The notes under the pieces: generated by a model | Database searches by the model: none | What the model was told of the DNA's origin: nothing | The model's input: only the letters and a program-made list of their open reading frames with translations | In this document: in pieces, positions 26,944-35,695 of the stretch | Position numbering within the stretch: position 1 is the stretch's first letter | How the letters are laid out: each line of letters begins with the position of its first letter | Translations under genes and position numbers: made by a program | Assembly: GCA_004144865.1 (NCBI GenBank) | Contig: SEAY01000002.1 | Span: 28,135-92,134, forward strand | Origin: Comamonadaceae bacterium | Lineage (GTDB): Bacteria > Pseudomonadota > Gammaproteobacteria > Burkholderiales > Burkholderiaceae_C | DNA length: 64,000 bases | Reading direction: 5' to 3'

Positions 26944-27704
26944 ACACAGGCAAGGTCACCCTCGTCGGCGCCGGCCCCGGCGATCCGGAAATGCTGACGC
27001 TCAAGGCGCTGAAGGCCATCCACCAGGCGACGGTGCTGCTGGTGGACGACCTCGTCAGCGACGAGGTGGTCGCGCATGCGCCCAAGGGTGCGCGCGTCGT
27101 GTATGTCGGCAAGCGCGGCGGCTGCCGCAGCACGCCGCAAGCCTTCATCGAGAAGCTGATGATCCTCGCGGCGCGCGAAGGCGAGAACGTCGTGCGCCTG
27201 AAGGGCGGCGATCCGTTCATCTTCGGCCGCGGCGGCGAGGAGCTCGAGCACCTGCGGGCTGCAGGCATCGAAGTGGAGGTCGTCAACGGCATCACCTCCG
27301 GGCTCGCCGCCGTGACTTCGCTGGGCGTTCCTCTCACGCACCGTGAACATGCGCAGGGCGTCATCTTCCTCACCGGCCACGCCCAGAAGGGTGCGGAGCC
27401 GCCCGACTGGAAGGCCATCGCCGCCATTGCGCGCGACGCGCGGCTCACGCTGGTCATCTACATGGGCGTGAGCAGTGCCGAGCGCATCCAGCGCGACCTG
27501 CTGAGCGGCCTGCCCGCCGCCACGCCAGTGGCCGTGGTGCAGAAGGCCTCGCTGCCGCAGCAGCGGCATGCGGTGACGACGCTGGGCGAACTCGCGGCGA
27601 CGATCGCCCGCGACGGTCTCGCCTCCCCGTCCGTCATCGTGGTGGGCGACGTGGTGCGCGGCGTGGCCGCCGCGGCTGCGCAGGGAAAGCTGCGCGCAGC
27701 CTGA
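26940..27704 (+). CDS. cobA: Uroporphyrinogen-III C-methyltransferase
   Basis: 254 residues. It methylates uroporphyrinogen III twice to precorrin-2, the first step to siroheme, the prosthetic group of NirB. SAM-binding VGAGPGDPEMLTLKAL is at about 9-24; RLKGGDPFIFGRGGEE and GITSGLAAVTSLGVPLTHR are the family signatures. It lacks the CysG oxidase/chelatase domain, so the remaining siroheme steps are encoded elsewhere. The ATG overlaps the ybiB stop. Confidence 0.96.
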   Translation: MNTGKVTLVGAGPGDPEMLTLKALKAIHQATVLLVDDLVSDEVVAHAPKGARVVYVGKRGGCRSTPQAFIEKLMILAAREGENVVRLKGGDPFIFGRGGEELEHLRAAGIEVEVVNGITSGLAAVTSLGVPLTHREHAQGVIFLTGHAQKGAEPPDWKAIAAIARDARLTLVIYMGVSSAERIQRDLLSGLPAATPVAVVQKASLPQQRHAVTTLGELAATIARDGLASPSVIVVGDVVRGVAAAAAQGKLRAA

Positions 27705-27830
27705 CGCCTTCCTGTCGGCAGCAGCGCGCGATTGCCCCGATCTGCCGCCGAAACGCCCCTCTGTTCGGCCATTTGGCGCCGGCGCCTGCCCCGCAGAATC
27801 GGCCGTCACCAACACAGAGGAGTGAGAGAA

Positions 27831-28307
27831 ATGAGGATTGCTGGACTGAAGCTGGCCTTCGTGCTGTCGGCCGCGCTGGCCGCAGCGGGCAGCGCCTGGG
27901 CCGCCAACGAGCAGGCCGCCGCCGCCAACGCGAAGGAAGCCGAGGCGATGGTGAAGAAGGGCGTGGCCTACATCAAGGCCAACGGCAAGGACAAGGGCTT
28001 CGCCGAGATCACCCGCCGCGACAGCAAGGAATTCCACGACCGCGACCTGTACCTGGCGGTGCACCGCATGGACGGCACCGCAGTGGCGCACGGCACCAAC
28101 GACAAGATGGTCGGCAAGAACTTCATCGACATCAAGGACATCGACGGCAAGGAATACATCAAGGAGCGCGTCGATTTCGCCAAGTCCAAGCAGACCTTCT
28201 GGACGGACTACAAGTTCGTGAACCCGGTCAGCAAGAAGATCGAGCCGAAGACGGCGTACTGCGAGCGCCTGGACGACTACATCGTCTGCGGCGGCATCTA
28301 CAAGTAA
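27831..28307 (+). CDS. Secreted single-Cache domain protein
   Basis: 158 residues with a signal peptide (cleavage near AWA-A at 24) and one sCache_2-like domain: AEAMVKKGVAYIKANGKDKGFAEITRR, DRDLYLAVHRMDGTAVAHGTNDKMVGKNF and DFAKSKQTFWTDYKFVNP. Such domains normally form the extracellular sensor of chemoreceptors. Here it stands alone as a periplasmic protein just before a chemoreceptor gene whose own sensor domain is of another type. It may bind a ligand and present it to that receptor. GAGGAGTGAGAGAA precedes the ATG. Confidence 0.85.
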   Translation: MRIAGLKLAFVLSAALAAAGSAWAANEQAAAANAKEAEAMVKKGVAYIKANGKDKGFAEITRRDSKEFHDRDLYLAVHRMDGTAVAHGTNDKMVGKNFIDIKDIDGKEYIKERVDFAKSKQTFWTDYKFVNPVSKKIEPKTAYCERLDDYIVCGGIYK

Positions 28308-28385
28308 TCCCCCTTCCGCGCGGCACCGTCCGCGCCCACCGCCGCGCCGGGCCACCGCCCGGCGCCGGCCGTTGCAGGTCCCCTC

Positions 28386-30035
28386 ATGAAGCTCTGGCAG
28401 AAAATCGCGCTGGCCCCCACGCTGGCCATGTTGTTCCTCGTCCTCGTGGGCAGCCTCTCCTATGTGGTGCTGGCCCGGCAGTCGGCCGCCATGGAGCAGC
28501 TGTACAAGGAGCGGTTCGCCGACTACCGCCATGCCGCGGAAGCCGCGCAGGCACTGACCGAAGTGCACTCGAGCGTGTACCGCCTGTTCACCTGGATCCA
28601 GAACCTGGGCGCCGAACAGGTGGAGCGCACGACCCAGGAACAGAAGAAGAAGATTGCCGCGGTGGCCGCGTTCGTCGAGGCGCACGCCGGCAAGGACCTG
28701 CCGGAGGAAGAACGCGCCCTGGCGCGCGACATCGCCGCCCGGCTCGCGAAATACCAGGACACCATGGTCAAGGCCATCGACCTGAGCACGGTGGACGTGA
28801 GCATCGGGGCCATGCAGATGCAGAACGCGGACGCGGCTTTCCACGACGCGATCAAGGGCCTGACCACGCTGGTGGAGAAATCCGGCGCGAGTGCCGAAGC
28901 CAGCTATCTCTCGGCGGAGGCGGCCTTCCGCACCCTGGTGACCGCGCTGCTGGTGCTGGGAGTGCTGGCGCTGGCCGTCTGCGCCGCCGTCACGGTGGGC
29001 ATGAGCCGGGCGATCGTGCGGCCGCTGCGCAATGCCATCGCCCACGCCGGGCGCATCGCCGGCGGCGACCTCACGGCCGACATCCGCGCCGGCTCCCGGG
29101 ACGAGACGGGCGACCTGCTGCGCGCCTTGGCCGACATGAACCGCGGCCTCGTCAACATCGTCGGCCAGGTGCGGGCCGGCACCGAAACGATCTCGGCGGC
29201 CTCGACCCAGATCTCCACCGGGAACCTGGACCTGTCCGCGCGGACCGAGGAGCAGGCGAGCTCGCTGGAGGAAACCGCCGCGTCGATGGAGGAGCTGACC
29301 AGCACGGTGCGGCAGAACGCCGACCATGCGATCCAGGCCGACCAGCTGGCCGCCCGCGCGGCGCAGACCGCGGTGGAAGGCGGGAGCGTGGTGTCCGACG
29401 TCGTGGCGACGATGGGCCGGATCGACGCCTCGTCGCGCAAGATCGCCGACATCATCGGCGTGATCGACGGCATCGCCTTCCAGACCAACATCCTGGCGCT
29501 GAATGCCGCCGTCGAGGCGGCGCGCGCCGGCGACCAGGGCCGCGGCTTCGCCGTGGTGGCCGCCGAGGTGCGCAACCTCGCCAAGCGTTCCGCCGATGCG
29601 GCGCGCGAGATCAAGGGCCTGATCGCCGAGTCCACCGGCAACGTGGAAGCCGGCGCGGCCCTGGTCGACAAGGCCGGCCGCACCATGGAAGACGTCGTGT
29701 CCAGCATCCAGCGCGTGAGCGGCATCGTGCGCGAGATCTCCGCCGCCACGCAGGAGCAGACGCGCGGCATCGAGCAGGTGAACCAGGCCATCAGCGACAT
29801 GGAGCGCGTGACGCAGCAGAACGCCACGCTGGTGGAGGAAGCCTCCGCGGCCGCGGGCGCCATGCAGCAGCAGGCGGGCGAGCTGCTGCAATCCGTGAGT
29901 GCCTTCCAGCTGGTGGAGAACACGCGCCCGGACGGCGGCACCACGCCGCCGCCGGCCGCCCCCGGGCTCTTCCAGGGCTGGAGTGCGGCGGTGGAATTCC
30001 AGCCGGCCCCTGCCCTGGCCCGGCTCCAGGCCTGA
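28386..30035 (+). CDS. Methyl-accepting chemotaxis protein
   Basis: 549 residues. TM1 is at about 7-29, then a periplasmic four-helix-bundle-like domain (30-187), TM2 at about 188-210, HAMP at about 210-262, and a signalling domain with the conserved hairpin tip [33 protein letters not shown] near 365-395. No NWETF-type CheR tether is seen; the C-terminus is Pro/Ala-rich. The ligand is unknown. It lies 78 bases after the Cache protein and 8 bases before the FliT-like gene. Confidence 0.94.
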   Translation: MKLWQKIALAPTLAMLFLVLVGSLSYVVLARQSAAMEQLYKERFADYRHAAEAAQALTEVHSSVYRLFTWIQNLGAEQVERTTQEQKKKIAAVAAFVEAHAGKDLPEEERALARDIAARLAKYQDTMVKAIDLSTVDVSIGAMQMQNADAAFHDAIKGLTTLVEKSGASAEASYLSAEAAFRTLVTALLVLGVLALAVCAAVTVGMSRAIVRPLRNAIAHAGRIAGGDLTADIRAGSRDETGDLLRALADMNRGLVNIVGQVRAGTETISAASTQISTGNLDLSARTEEQASSLEETAASMEELTSTVRQNADHAIQADQLAARAAQTAVEGGSVVSDVVATMGRIDASSRKIADIIGVIDGIAFQTNILALNAAVEAARAGDQGRGFAVVAAEVRNLAKRSADAAREIKGLIAESTGNVEAGAALVDKAGRTMEDVVSSIQRVSGIVREISAATQEQTRGIEQVNQAISDMERVTQQNATLVEEASAAAGAMQQQAGELLQSVSAFQLVENTRPDGGTTPPPAAPGLFQGWSAAVEFQPAPALARLQA

Positions 30036-30043
30036 CCCCGCCC

Positions 30044-30352
30044 ATGGTCCGCCCCAGCGAAGTCCTGGCGCGCTACGAGCTGCTGGCCGGCACCGTGGCG
30101 CACATGGTGGCGCTGGCGGCGGACCGTCAGTGGGAGCACCTGCCGGCGCTCGACGCCCGCTGCGCGGCGCTGTTCGGCGAGCTCCAGGCCGTGCCGGCCG
30201 AAGGTTTGTTCCCCCGCGAACTGGAACGGATGGTCCATCTCACGAGCCGCATCCGCGGGCACCAGGAAACCCTGCGGCAACTCGTTCAGCCCCAGTTCCT
30301 GCAACTCGCCGCGACGCTGCGCTCGGTCGTGCGGGATCGCCCGCCCGCCTGA
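30044..30352 (+). CDS. Small helical protein, probable FliT-like flagellar chaperone
   Basis: 102 residues, all-helical by composition, with MVRPSEVLARYELLAGTVAHMVALAADRQWEHL at the start and a middle CxAL-type segment resembling FliT. FliT chaperones the filament cap protein and in enterobacteria also binds FlhDC to restrain it. The position directly upstream of flhC favours this reading. Sequence similarity alone is weak, and it could be an unrelated small protein of the chemoreceptor operon. Confidence 0.5.
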   Translation: MVRPSEVLARYELLAGTVAHMVALAADRQWEHLPALDARCAALFGELQAVPAEGLFPRELERMVHLTSRIRGHQETLRQLVQPQFLQLAATLRSVVRDRPPA

Positions 30353-30434
30353 GGCCCGCGCACAACGCCGCCGCCCGCGGCACTTGCTCCTCCGCTTGCG
30401 TTCCATAAGAATCCACGCCCGGAAGGGAGGGGCC

Positions 30435-30968
30435 ATGGCCCAAAAGAGCGTGCTCGAAGAAGCACGGCAGGTGCAGCTGGCCGTGACGCTCATCGAACTG
30501 GGCGCGCGCCTGCAGTTCCTGGAAGCGGAAGTGGACCTGAGCCGCGAGCGGCTCGTCCGCCTGTACAAGGAGATCAAGGGCAGTTCGCCCCCCAAGGGCC
30601 TGTTGCCGTTTTCCGTGGACTGGTACCTGACGTGGATCGCGAATATCCACGCCTCGCTGTTCTACAACATCTACCGGTGCATGCTGCCCGAGGCCGCACG
30701 GCCGCTCGAGGCGCTCATCAAGGCTTTCCGCCTCTACCAGGAGCAGGTCGAAGCCCAGGGCGAAGAGGCCGTCCTGGATTTCACGCGGGCGTGGACCCTG
30801 GTGCGCTTCTTCGACAGCGGGATGATGGAACTCGCCGCTTGCACGCGCTGCGGCGGGCAGTTCGTGGGACATGCCCACGAGAACCGCAGCGGCTACGTGT
30901 GCGTGCTGTGCCGACCGCCGTCGCGCGCCGGCAAGAAGCGCCGCGCCCCGGACGTGCTTGGGGCCTGA
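30435..30968 (+). CDS. flhC: Flagellar transcriptional activator FlhC
   Basis: 177 residues; with FlhD it forms the FlhD4C2 master activator of flagellar genes. The zinc-binding cysteines are C136, C139, C156 and C159 (CTRCGGQF and YVCVLC). MAQKSVLEEARQVQLAVTLIELGARLQFLE and LPFSVDWYLTWIANIHASLFYNIY are typical. The ATG has GGGAGGGG upstream. It lies before flhD, the reverse of the usual flhD-flhC order. Confidence 0.94.
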   Translation: MAQKSVLEEARQVQLAVTLIELGARLQFLEAEVDLSRERLVRLYKEIKGSSPPKGLLPFSVDWYLTWIANIHASLFYNIYRCMLPEAARPLEALIKAFRLYQEQVEAQGEEAVLDFTRAWTLVRFFDSGMMELAACTRCGGQFVGHAHENRSGYVCVLCRPPSRAGKKRRAPDVLGA

Positions 30969-31024
30969 CCGCGCATTTCTCCACACTTCAGGCGCCCGCG
31001 AGCCGCCTGTCGGCGAGTAGCGGC

Positions 31025-31054
31025 TTGTTGCTGTGAGTAACTGAATGTCACAAT
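31025..31054 (+). promoter_or_regulatory. Possible promoter of flhD
   Basis: TTGTTG (31025-31030) and CACAAT (31049-31054) are separated by 18 bases in the 125-base gap between flhC and flhD. Both hexamers are imperfect; the gap's unusually AT-rich content for this genome is the main support. Confidence 0.3.
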
Positions 31055-31093
31055 CCAGGAAGTGATGCCGCAAGGCGGCAGAGGAGCACCTGG

Positions 31094-31417
31094 ATGGATG
31101 CGGGCAACGCCAGCAAGGAAATCGCGGACCTGAATCTCACGTACATGCTGCTGGCCCAGAAGCTGCTGCGCCAGGATCGCGCCGCGGCGATGCTGCGTCT
31201 GGGCATCAGTGGCGAGATGGCGGAGATGCTCACGGGCATGTCACTGGCCGAGCTCGTGAAGCTGGCCACCAGCAACTTCGTGCTCTGCGCCTTCCGTCTC
31301 GACGAACTGCCCGGTGTGCGCAGCATGATCCAGCCGGGGCGCGAGAGCGCGCTGCAGCAGGCGCACCTGTCGATCCTGCTGGCCGGTGCGCACCAGGCGG
31401 CGAACGCCGCCCGCTGA
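31094..31417 (+). CDS. flhD: Flagellar transcriptional activator FlhD
   Basis: 107 residues. The helical ISEMAEMLTGMSLAELVKLATSN-like core, LNLTYMLLAQKLLRQDRAAAMLRLGI and NFVLCAFRLDE (containing the Cys that forms the dimer disulfide in E. coli FlhD) identify it. FlhD is the non-zinc partner of FlhC. The 125-base spacer and candidate promoter suggest partly independent expression from flhC. No other flagellar structural gene is in the window. Confidence 0.93.
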   Translation: MDAGNASKEIADLNLTYMLLAQKLLRQDRAAAMLRLGISGEMAEMLTGMSLAELVKLATSNFVLCAFRLDELPGVRSMIQPGRESALQQAHLSILLAGAHQAANAAR

Positions 31418-31423
31418 CTTTCC

Positions 31424-31807
31424 TCAGGGTTCCTGGCGAACCAGGTCGCGCACCGTGAAGCGCACCTGGCGCAGCAGCGCGTTGCTGCCGGCCGCGCTGC
31501 CGTAGGCCGTCAGGTCGGCCACCGGCGCCCAGCGCAGCTGCTCGCCGTCGGCGACCTGCTTCTCGATCGACGCCCGGAACGAATACAGGAAGCGCTTGCC
31601 GTCGGCGGTGCAGAGCAGTTCCGTGCGCAACACCATGGTCTTGGGCAGGTCGAGGCCCGTGGCCTTGCCGGCCTGCTGCACCGCTTCGGCCAGCTGGCCG
31701 GAAGTGACGAGGGGACACTCCACGCCCTGGCGCACGTTGTAGCTGCCCGCCTGCGCGGTGCCCGCGAAGGCGGCGGCAGCCAGTACGAGCATGGTGATCT
31801 TCTTCAT
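31424..31807 (-). CDS. Hypothetical periplasmic protein
   Basis: 127 residues with a clear signal peptide (MKKITMLVLAAAAFAGTAQA, cleavage at about 20). The mature part has two Cys (in GVECPLV and ELLCTADG) that could form a disulfide. No family was recognised. CGGAGGAGAG precedes the ATG. It converges on flhD with only 6 bases between stops and is divergent from the flavoprotein gene. Confidence 0.75.
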   Translation of the reverse strand: MKKITMLVLAAAAFAGTAQAGSYNVRQGVECPLVTSGQLAEAVQQAGKATGLDLPKTMVLRTELLCTADGKRFLYSFRASIEKQVADGEQLRWAPVADLTAYGSAAGSNALLRQVRFTVRDLVRQEP

Positions 31808-31918
31808 GGACTCTCCTCCGAAGTAATGGCCAATCGTAGGAGTGCGGCCGCCGAAGCGATTGGTGGAACAGGCATGGCTTTCCGCCCTTCCTCCGCGCCG
31901 ACGGGATAATCCGCGCCC

Positions 31919-33151
31919 ATGCCCGACACCTCGCCCTCATCGTTCGACGCCATCGTGATCGGGGCGGGCGCCGCGGGCCTCTTCTGTGCAGGCATCGCCG
32001 GCCAGCTGGGCCTGAAGGTGCTGCTGGTCGACCACGCGGAGAAGGTCGCCGAGAAGATCCGCATCTCCGGCGGCGGGCGGTGCAACTTCACCAACCGCGA
32101 GCTCGATCCGCGCCAGCCGCACCGGCATTTCCTGGGCGAGAACCCGCACTTCTGCCGCTCGGCGCTGGCACGCTACACGCCGCAGGACTTCATCGCGCTG
32201 GTGCAGCGGCACGGCATCCCCTTCCACGAGAAGCACAAGGGCCAGCTCTTCGGCGACCGCTCCTCGGAAGACTTCATCCGCATGCTGCTGGCCGAGTGCG
32301 GCGCGGGCGGAGTGACGCACTGGCAGCCCTGCACGGTGCAATCGGTGCGGCATGGCAGCAGCGGCTACGAGCTGCAGACCAGCCGCGGTGCGGTGCGCGC
32401 GCCTGCGGTGGTGATAGCCACCGGCGGGCTCTCGATCCCGAAGATCGGTGCCACCGACTTCGGCCACCGCATCGCGCAGCAGTTCGGCCTGCGCGTCGTG
32501 CAGCCGCGCCCCGCCCTCGTTCCGCTCACCTTCGACGGCGAAGCCTGGGCGCCCTTCGCGCAGCTGGCCGGCCTGGCCTTGCCCGTGCGGATAGCGACCG
32601 GGCAGAAGAAGGAGCGCATCGCCTTCGACGAGGACCTGCTCTTCACGCACCGGGGCCTGAGCGGCCCGGCGGTGCTGCAGATCTCCAGCTACTGGCGCGA
32701 AGGCACGCCGCTCCTCGTGGACCTCGCGCCGGGCGCCGACCTGGCGCACGAGCTCCTGCAGGCCAAGGCGCGTTCGCGCAAGCTGCTGGCCAACGAACTC
32801 GCGCAATGGGTGCCCTCCCGGCTGGCCGACGCGTGGACCGGCCAGGACCCGGCATGGCAGCGGCCGGTGAACGAAGCGGGCGACAAGGCGCTGCAACAGC
32901 TCGCGCAGCGTTTCTCGGCCTGGGAGCTGGTGCCCACCGGGACGGAGGGCTATCGCAAGGCGGAGGTCACCGCCGGCGGGGTGGACACCAAGGCGCTCTC
33001 CTCCCAGACCCTCGAATCGCGCCAGCCGGGCTTGTATTTCATCGGCGAAGTGGTCGATGTGACGGGCTGGCTCGGCGGCTACAACTTCCAGTGGGCCTGG
33101 GCGAGCGCGCACGCCTGCGCGCAGGGTCTGGCGGCGACCCTACGGTCCTGA
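31919..33151 (+). CDS. HI0933/YhiN family FAD-dependent oxidoreductase
   Basis: 410 residues. The FAD-binding GXGXXG is at residues 14-19 (VIGAGAAGLFCAGIAGQLG) and AEKIRISGGGRCNFTN is the family signature. ATGGLSIPKIGATDFGHRIAQQFG is the second nucleotide-contact region. The C-terminal YFIGEVVDVTGWLGGYNFQWAWASAHACAQG closes the FAD site. The reaction of this family is not established. It is monocistronic as far as can be seen. Confidence 0.93.
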   Translation: MPDTSPSSFDAIVIGAGAAGLFCAGIAGQLGLKVLLVDHAEKVAEKIRISGGGRCNFTNRELDPRQPHRHFLGENPHFCRSALARYTPQDFIALVQRHGIPFHEKHKGQLFGDRSSEDFIRMLLAECGAGGVTHWQPCTVQSVRHGSSGYELQTSRGAVRAPAVVIATGGLSIPKIGATDFGHRIAQQFGLRVVQPRPALVPLTFDGEAWAPFAQLAGLALPVRIATGQKKERIAFDEDLLFTHRGLSGPAVLQISSYWREGTPLLVDLAPGADLAHELLQAKARSRKLLANELAQWVPSRLADAWTGQDPAWQRPVNEAGDKALQQLAQRFSAWELVPTGTEGYRKAEVTAGGVDTKALSSQTLESRQPGLYFIGEVVDVTGWLGGYNFQWAWASAHACAQGLAATLRS

Positions 33152-33264
33152 TCCACCGCCTGGCGCCTGGTCGTCGGGGCCGTGCGGTACCGTCCAAACC
33201 CGACAGTGGGGAGGAAAGCACATCGAGCTGCCGGGGCTGGTGCAGGGCCGCTGAACCCAGCGGC

Positions 33265-33292
33265 TTGCCGGGTTTCCCCACACGGCTATAAT
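33265..33292 (+). promoter_or_regulatory. Promoter of rpsU
   Basis: TTGCCG (33265-33270) and a perfect TATAAT (33287-33292) have a 16-base spacer. The predicted start is near 33299, about 100 bases before the rpsU ATG. The promoter lies inside a larger inverted repeat (33267-33353). Confidence 0.7.
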
Positions 33293-33353
33293 CTCGGGCT
33301 TTGCTGGCAAACCCCCACCGGCCTGATCGAACCTGTAGGTGGGGAAACCCGGC
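33267..33353. repeat. 15-bp perfect inverted repeat bracketing the rpsU promoter and leader
   Basis: GCCGGGTTTCCCCAC (33267-33281) and GTGGGGAAACCCGGC (33339-33353) are exact reverse complements, 57 bases apart. The left arm overlaps the -35/-10 spacer and the right arm is in the transcript. Inside, CCCCACC and GGTGGGG form a smaller leader hairpin with the right arm, a competing pairing. Confidence 0.85.
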
Positions 33354-33397
33354 GGATGTCCTCGATCTTCATCCGCCACCTGAATATTCTGGAAGTC

Positions 33398-33610
33398 ATG
33401 ACGACCATTCGTGTCAAGGAAAACGAGCCGTTTGACGTGGCGCTGCGCCGCTTCAAGCGCACCATCGAGAAGCTGGGCCTGCTGACCGAGCTGCGCGCCC
33501 GCGAGTTCTACGAGAAGCCCACTGCCGAGCGCAAGCGCAAGAAGGCTGCTGCCGTGAAGCGCCACTTCAAGCGCGTGCGCAGCATGCAGCTGCCGAAGAA
33601 GCTCTACTGA
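33398..33610 (+). CDS. rpsU: 30S ribosomal protein S21
   Basis: 70 residues, basic; S21 sits near the anti-Shine-Dalgarno end of 16S rRNA and aids initiation. [21 protein letters not shown] and [19 protein letters not shown] are diagnostic. In-frame upstream codons exist ([14 protein letters not shown]) but the conserved N-terminus starts here. The gene is followed by a strong terminator at 33633. Confidence 0.97.
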   Translation: MTTIRVKENEPFDVALRRFKRTIEKLGLLTELRAREFYEKPTAERKRKKAAAVKRHFKRVRSMQLPKKLY

Positions 33611-33632
33611 GCCCCGGCCAGCGCATCGCGAA

Positions 33633-33666
33633 AGCCCGCCTGGGGACGCCCAGCCGGGCTTTTTTC
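33633..33666 (+). terminator. Intrinsic terminator of rpsU
   Basis: AGCCCGCCTGGG (33633-33644) and CCCAGCCGGGCT (33649-33660) pair with one mismatch around a GACG loop region and run into TTTTTT. It separates rpsU from yqeY. Confidence 0.88.
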
Positions 33667-33689
33667 ATTCTGTAGCCTGAGGAAACGCC

Positions 33690-34136
33690 ATGACGCTCAA
33701 GGAACGCATCACCGAGGACATGAAGGCCGCCATGCGCGCCAAGGAAGCCGAGCGCCTGGGCGCCATCCGCATGCTCACCGCCGCCATCAAGCAGAAGGAA
33801 GTGGACGAGCGCGTGGAGCTGGACGACGCCGGGGTGGTGGCCATCGTCGACAAGCTGCTCAAGCAGCGCAAGGACAGCATCGAGGCCTTCCAGAAGGCCG
33901 GCCGCCAGGACCTGGTCGACAAGGAGCAGGCCGAACTGGTCGTGCTGCAGGCCTACCTGCCGGCGCGCATGTCGGCCGATGAAGTCGCCGCGGAGGTGAA
34001 GAAGATCGTCGGGGAAACCGGCGCAAGCGGCCCCGGCGACATGGGCAAGGTGATGGGCGCCGCCAAGCAGCGCCTCGCCGGCAAGGCCGACATGGGACAG
34101 GTGAGCGCGGCGGTGAAGGCGGCGCTGGCGGGCTGA
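33690..34136 (+). CDS. yqeY: GatB/YqeY domain-containing protein
   Basis: 148 residues, helical YqeY family, similar to the tail domain of the GatB amidotransferase subunit. MTLKERITEDMKAAMRAKEAERLGAIRMLTAAIKQKEVDER and the C-terminal DMGKVMGAAKQRLAGKADMGQVSAAVKA are family-typical. A role in tRNA-linked amidation is suspected from the fold but not shown. The rpsU-yqeY pair is conserved in many proteobacteria, often before dnaG/rpoD, which are not here. Confidence 0.93.
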   Translation: MTLKERITEDMKAAMRAKEAERLGAIRMLTAAIKQKEVDERVELDDAGVVAIVDKLLKQRKDSIEAFQKAGRQDLVDKEQAELVVLQAYLPARMSADEVAAEVKKIVGETGASGPGDMGKVMGAAKQRLAGKADMGQVSAAVKAALAG

Positions 34137-34148
34137 GGCAAGGCCGCT

Positions 34149-34175
34149 GTCATTGCGGGCTTGACCCGCAATCCA
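34149..34175. repeat. Dispersed palindromic repeat, family B (half element)
   Basis: GTCATTGCGGGCTTGACCCGCAATCCA is the left half of the family B element seen complete at 17450, 36909 and 51496. A degenerate right half may continue to about 34230. Confidence 0.75.
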
Positions 34176-34256
34176 TGCGTCCTTCATCGACGCCCTGCGT
34201 TCCCGGCGAGATCCCAGCCTGCGCCGGGATGGCCGGTTCCGCGGCGCGCAACGCCG

Positions 34257-35633
34257 CTACGAACCGGCCACCTTCATCCGGCTGACCAGGATCGACCCGA
34301 CGGTCTTCGCACCGTAGTTGTAGACGTCCGCCCCCACCGCCTCGATCCCCATCAGCATTTCGCGCAGGTTGCCTGCGATGGTGATCTCCTGCACCGGGAA
34401 CGCGATCTCGCCGTTCTCGACCCAGAAGCCGCTCGCGCCGCGCGAGTAGTCGCCGGTCACGTAGTTCACGCCCTGTCCCATCAGCTCGATGACGAACAGG
34501 CCCGTGCCCAGCTTTCGCAGCATCTCCGGCAGGTCGTCGCCCGCCTGCGTGCGGCGGGACAGCAGCGACAGGTTGTGCGAGCCCCCGGCATTGCCGGTGG
34601 TCTTCATGCCCAGCTTGCGCGCGGAGTAGCTGCTCAGGAAATAGCCCTCGACGCGCCCGGCGTCAACGACCTTGCGCGGGCTGGTGCGCACGCCTTCCTC
34701 GTCGAAGGGCGCGCTGCCCTTGCCGCGGCGCATGAACGGGTCTTCGACGATGTCCACGTGGTCCGGGAAGACCTGCTTGCCCAGCGAGTCGATCAGGAAG
34801 GTGCTCTTGCGGTACAGCGAGCCGCCGCTCGTGGCCTGCACGTAGGCGCCCAGCAGGCCCGCGGAAAGGGGCGACTCGAACAGCACCGGGCACTCGCGCG
34901 TGGGGATCTTGCGCGACTTCAGGCGCGCGAGCGCCCGCTCGGCGGCGTAGCGGCCCACGGCTTCCGGCGATGCGAGTTCCTGCGCGGAACGCATGGAGCT
35001 GTACCAGGCGTCGCGCTGCATGTCCTCGCCACGGCCCGCGATCGGCGCCACCGACACGGAATGCCGCGAGCTCGCATAGCCGCCGCGGAACCCGTGCGTG
35101 TGGGCGCTGAAGAAGTGGCTCTGCTGCGCGGAGACGCCCGCGCCTTCGCTGTTGGTGATGCGTCGGTCGGTGTCGAAGGCGGCGCGCTCGCAGCGCAGCG
35201 CGATTTCCGCGGCCTGCTCGCTGGTGACGTCCCAGGGATGGAACAGGTCCAGGTCGCGCTGCTCCTCGGGCCGCGCCACGTCGTCCGCCTCGGGCAGCCC
35301 GGCCACGGGATCCTGCGCGGTGAAGCGGGCGATGTCATACGCGGCCTGCACCGTGCGCTCGATCGCGGACCGGGAGAAATCCGAGGTGCTCGCGTTGCCG
35401 CGCTGGCTGCCCATGTACACCGTGATGCCCAGCGACTTGTCGCGGTTGCGCTCCACCGTCTCGAGTTCGCCCTTGCGCACCGAGACGCTCAGGCCGCAGC
35501 CCTCGGACGCTTCGGCGCCCGCATCGGTCGCTCCGAGCTTGCGGGCATGGCCCAGGGCGAAATCCACCAGTTCTTCGAATTCGGCGCGGCTGTAGGCGAA
35601 GCCGGAGGCCGCCTGCGCGGGAGCTTTGTTCAT
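34257..35633 (-). CDS. pmbA: Metalloprotease PmbA/TldE
   Basis: 458 residues. TldE partners TldD to form the hexameric protease that matures microcin/RiPP leader peptides and degrades unfolded peptides. DTDRRITNSEGAGVSAQQSHFF, LFESPLSAGLLGAYVQATSGGSLYRKSTFL and the C-terminal GDYSRGASGFWVENGEIAFPVQEITIAGNL are characteristic. As in other TldE subunits, the HExxxH zinc motif of TldD is missing. tldD is not in the window. It is divergent from darP. Confidence 0.96.
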   Translation of the reverse strand: MNKAPAQAASGFAYSRAEFEELVDFALGHARKLGATDAGAEASEGCGLSVSVRKGELETVERNRDKSLGITVYMGSQRGNASTSDFSRSAIERTVQAAYDIARFTAQDPVAGLPEADDVARPEEQRDLDLFHPWDVTSEQAAEIALRCERAAFDTDRRITNSEGAGVSAQQSHFFSAHTHGFRGGYASSRHSVSVAPIAGRGEDMQRDAWYSSMRSAQELASPEAVGRYAAERALARLKSRKIPTRECPVLFESPLSAGLLGAYVQATSGGSLYRKSTFLIDSLGKQVFPDHVDIVEDPFMRRGKGSAPFDEEGVRTSPRKVVDAGRVEGYFLSSYSARKLGMKTTGNAGGSHNLSLLSRRTQAGDDLPEMLRKLGTGLFVIELMGQGVNYVTGDYSRGASGFWVENGEIAFPVQEITIAGNLREMLMGIEAVGADVYNYGAKTVGSILVSRMKVAGS

Positions 35634-35695
35634 GGCGGGCTATGATACTTGTGCAACACGGCGCACCACGGTCGCGCACATCCTCCTTCCCCCGC

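Noticed and set aside
33152..33264. Possible short gene upstream of rpsU
   Set aside because: Frames are short on both strands with no start/ribosome-site pair; treated as upstream control sequence.
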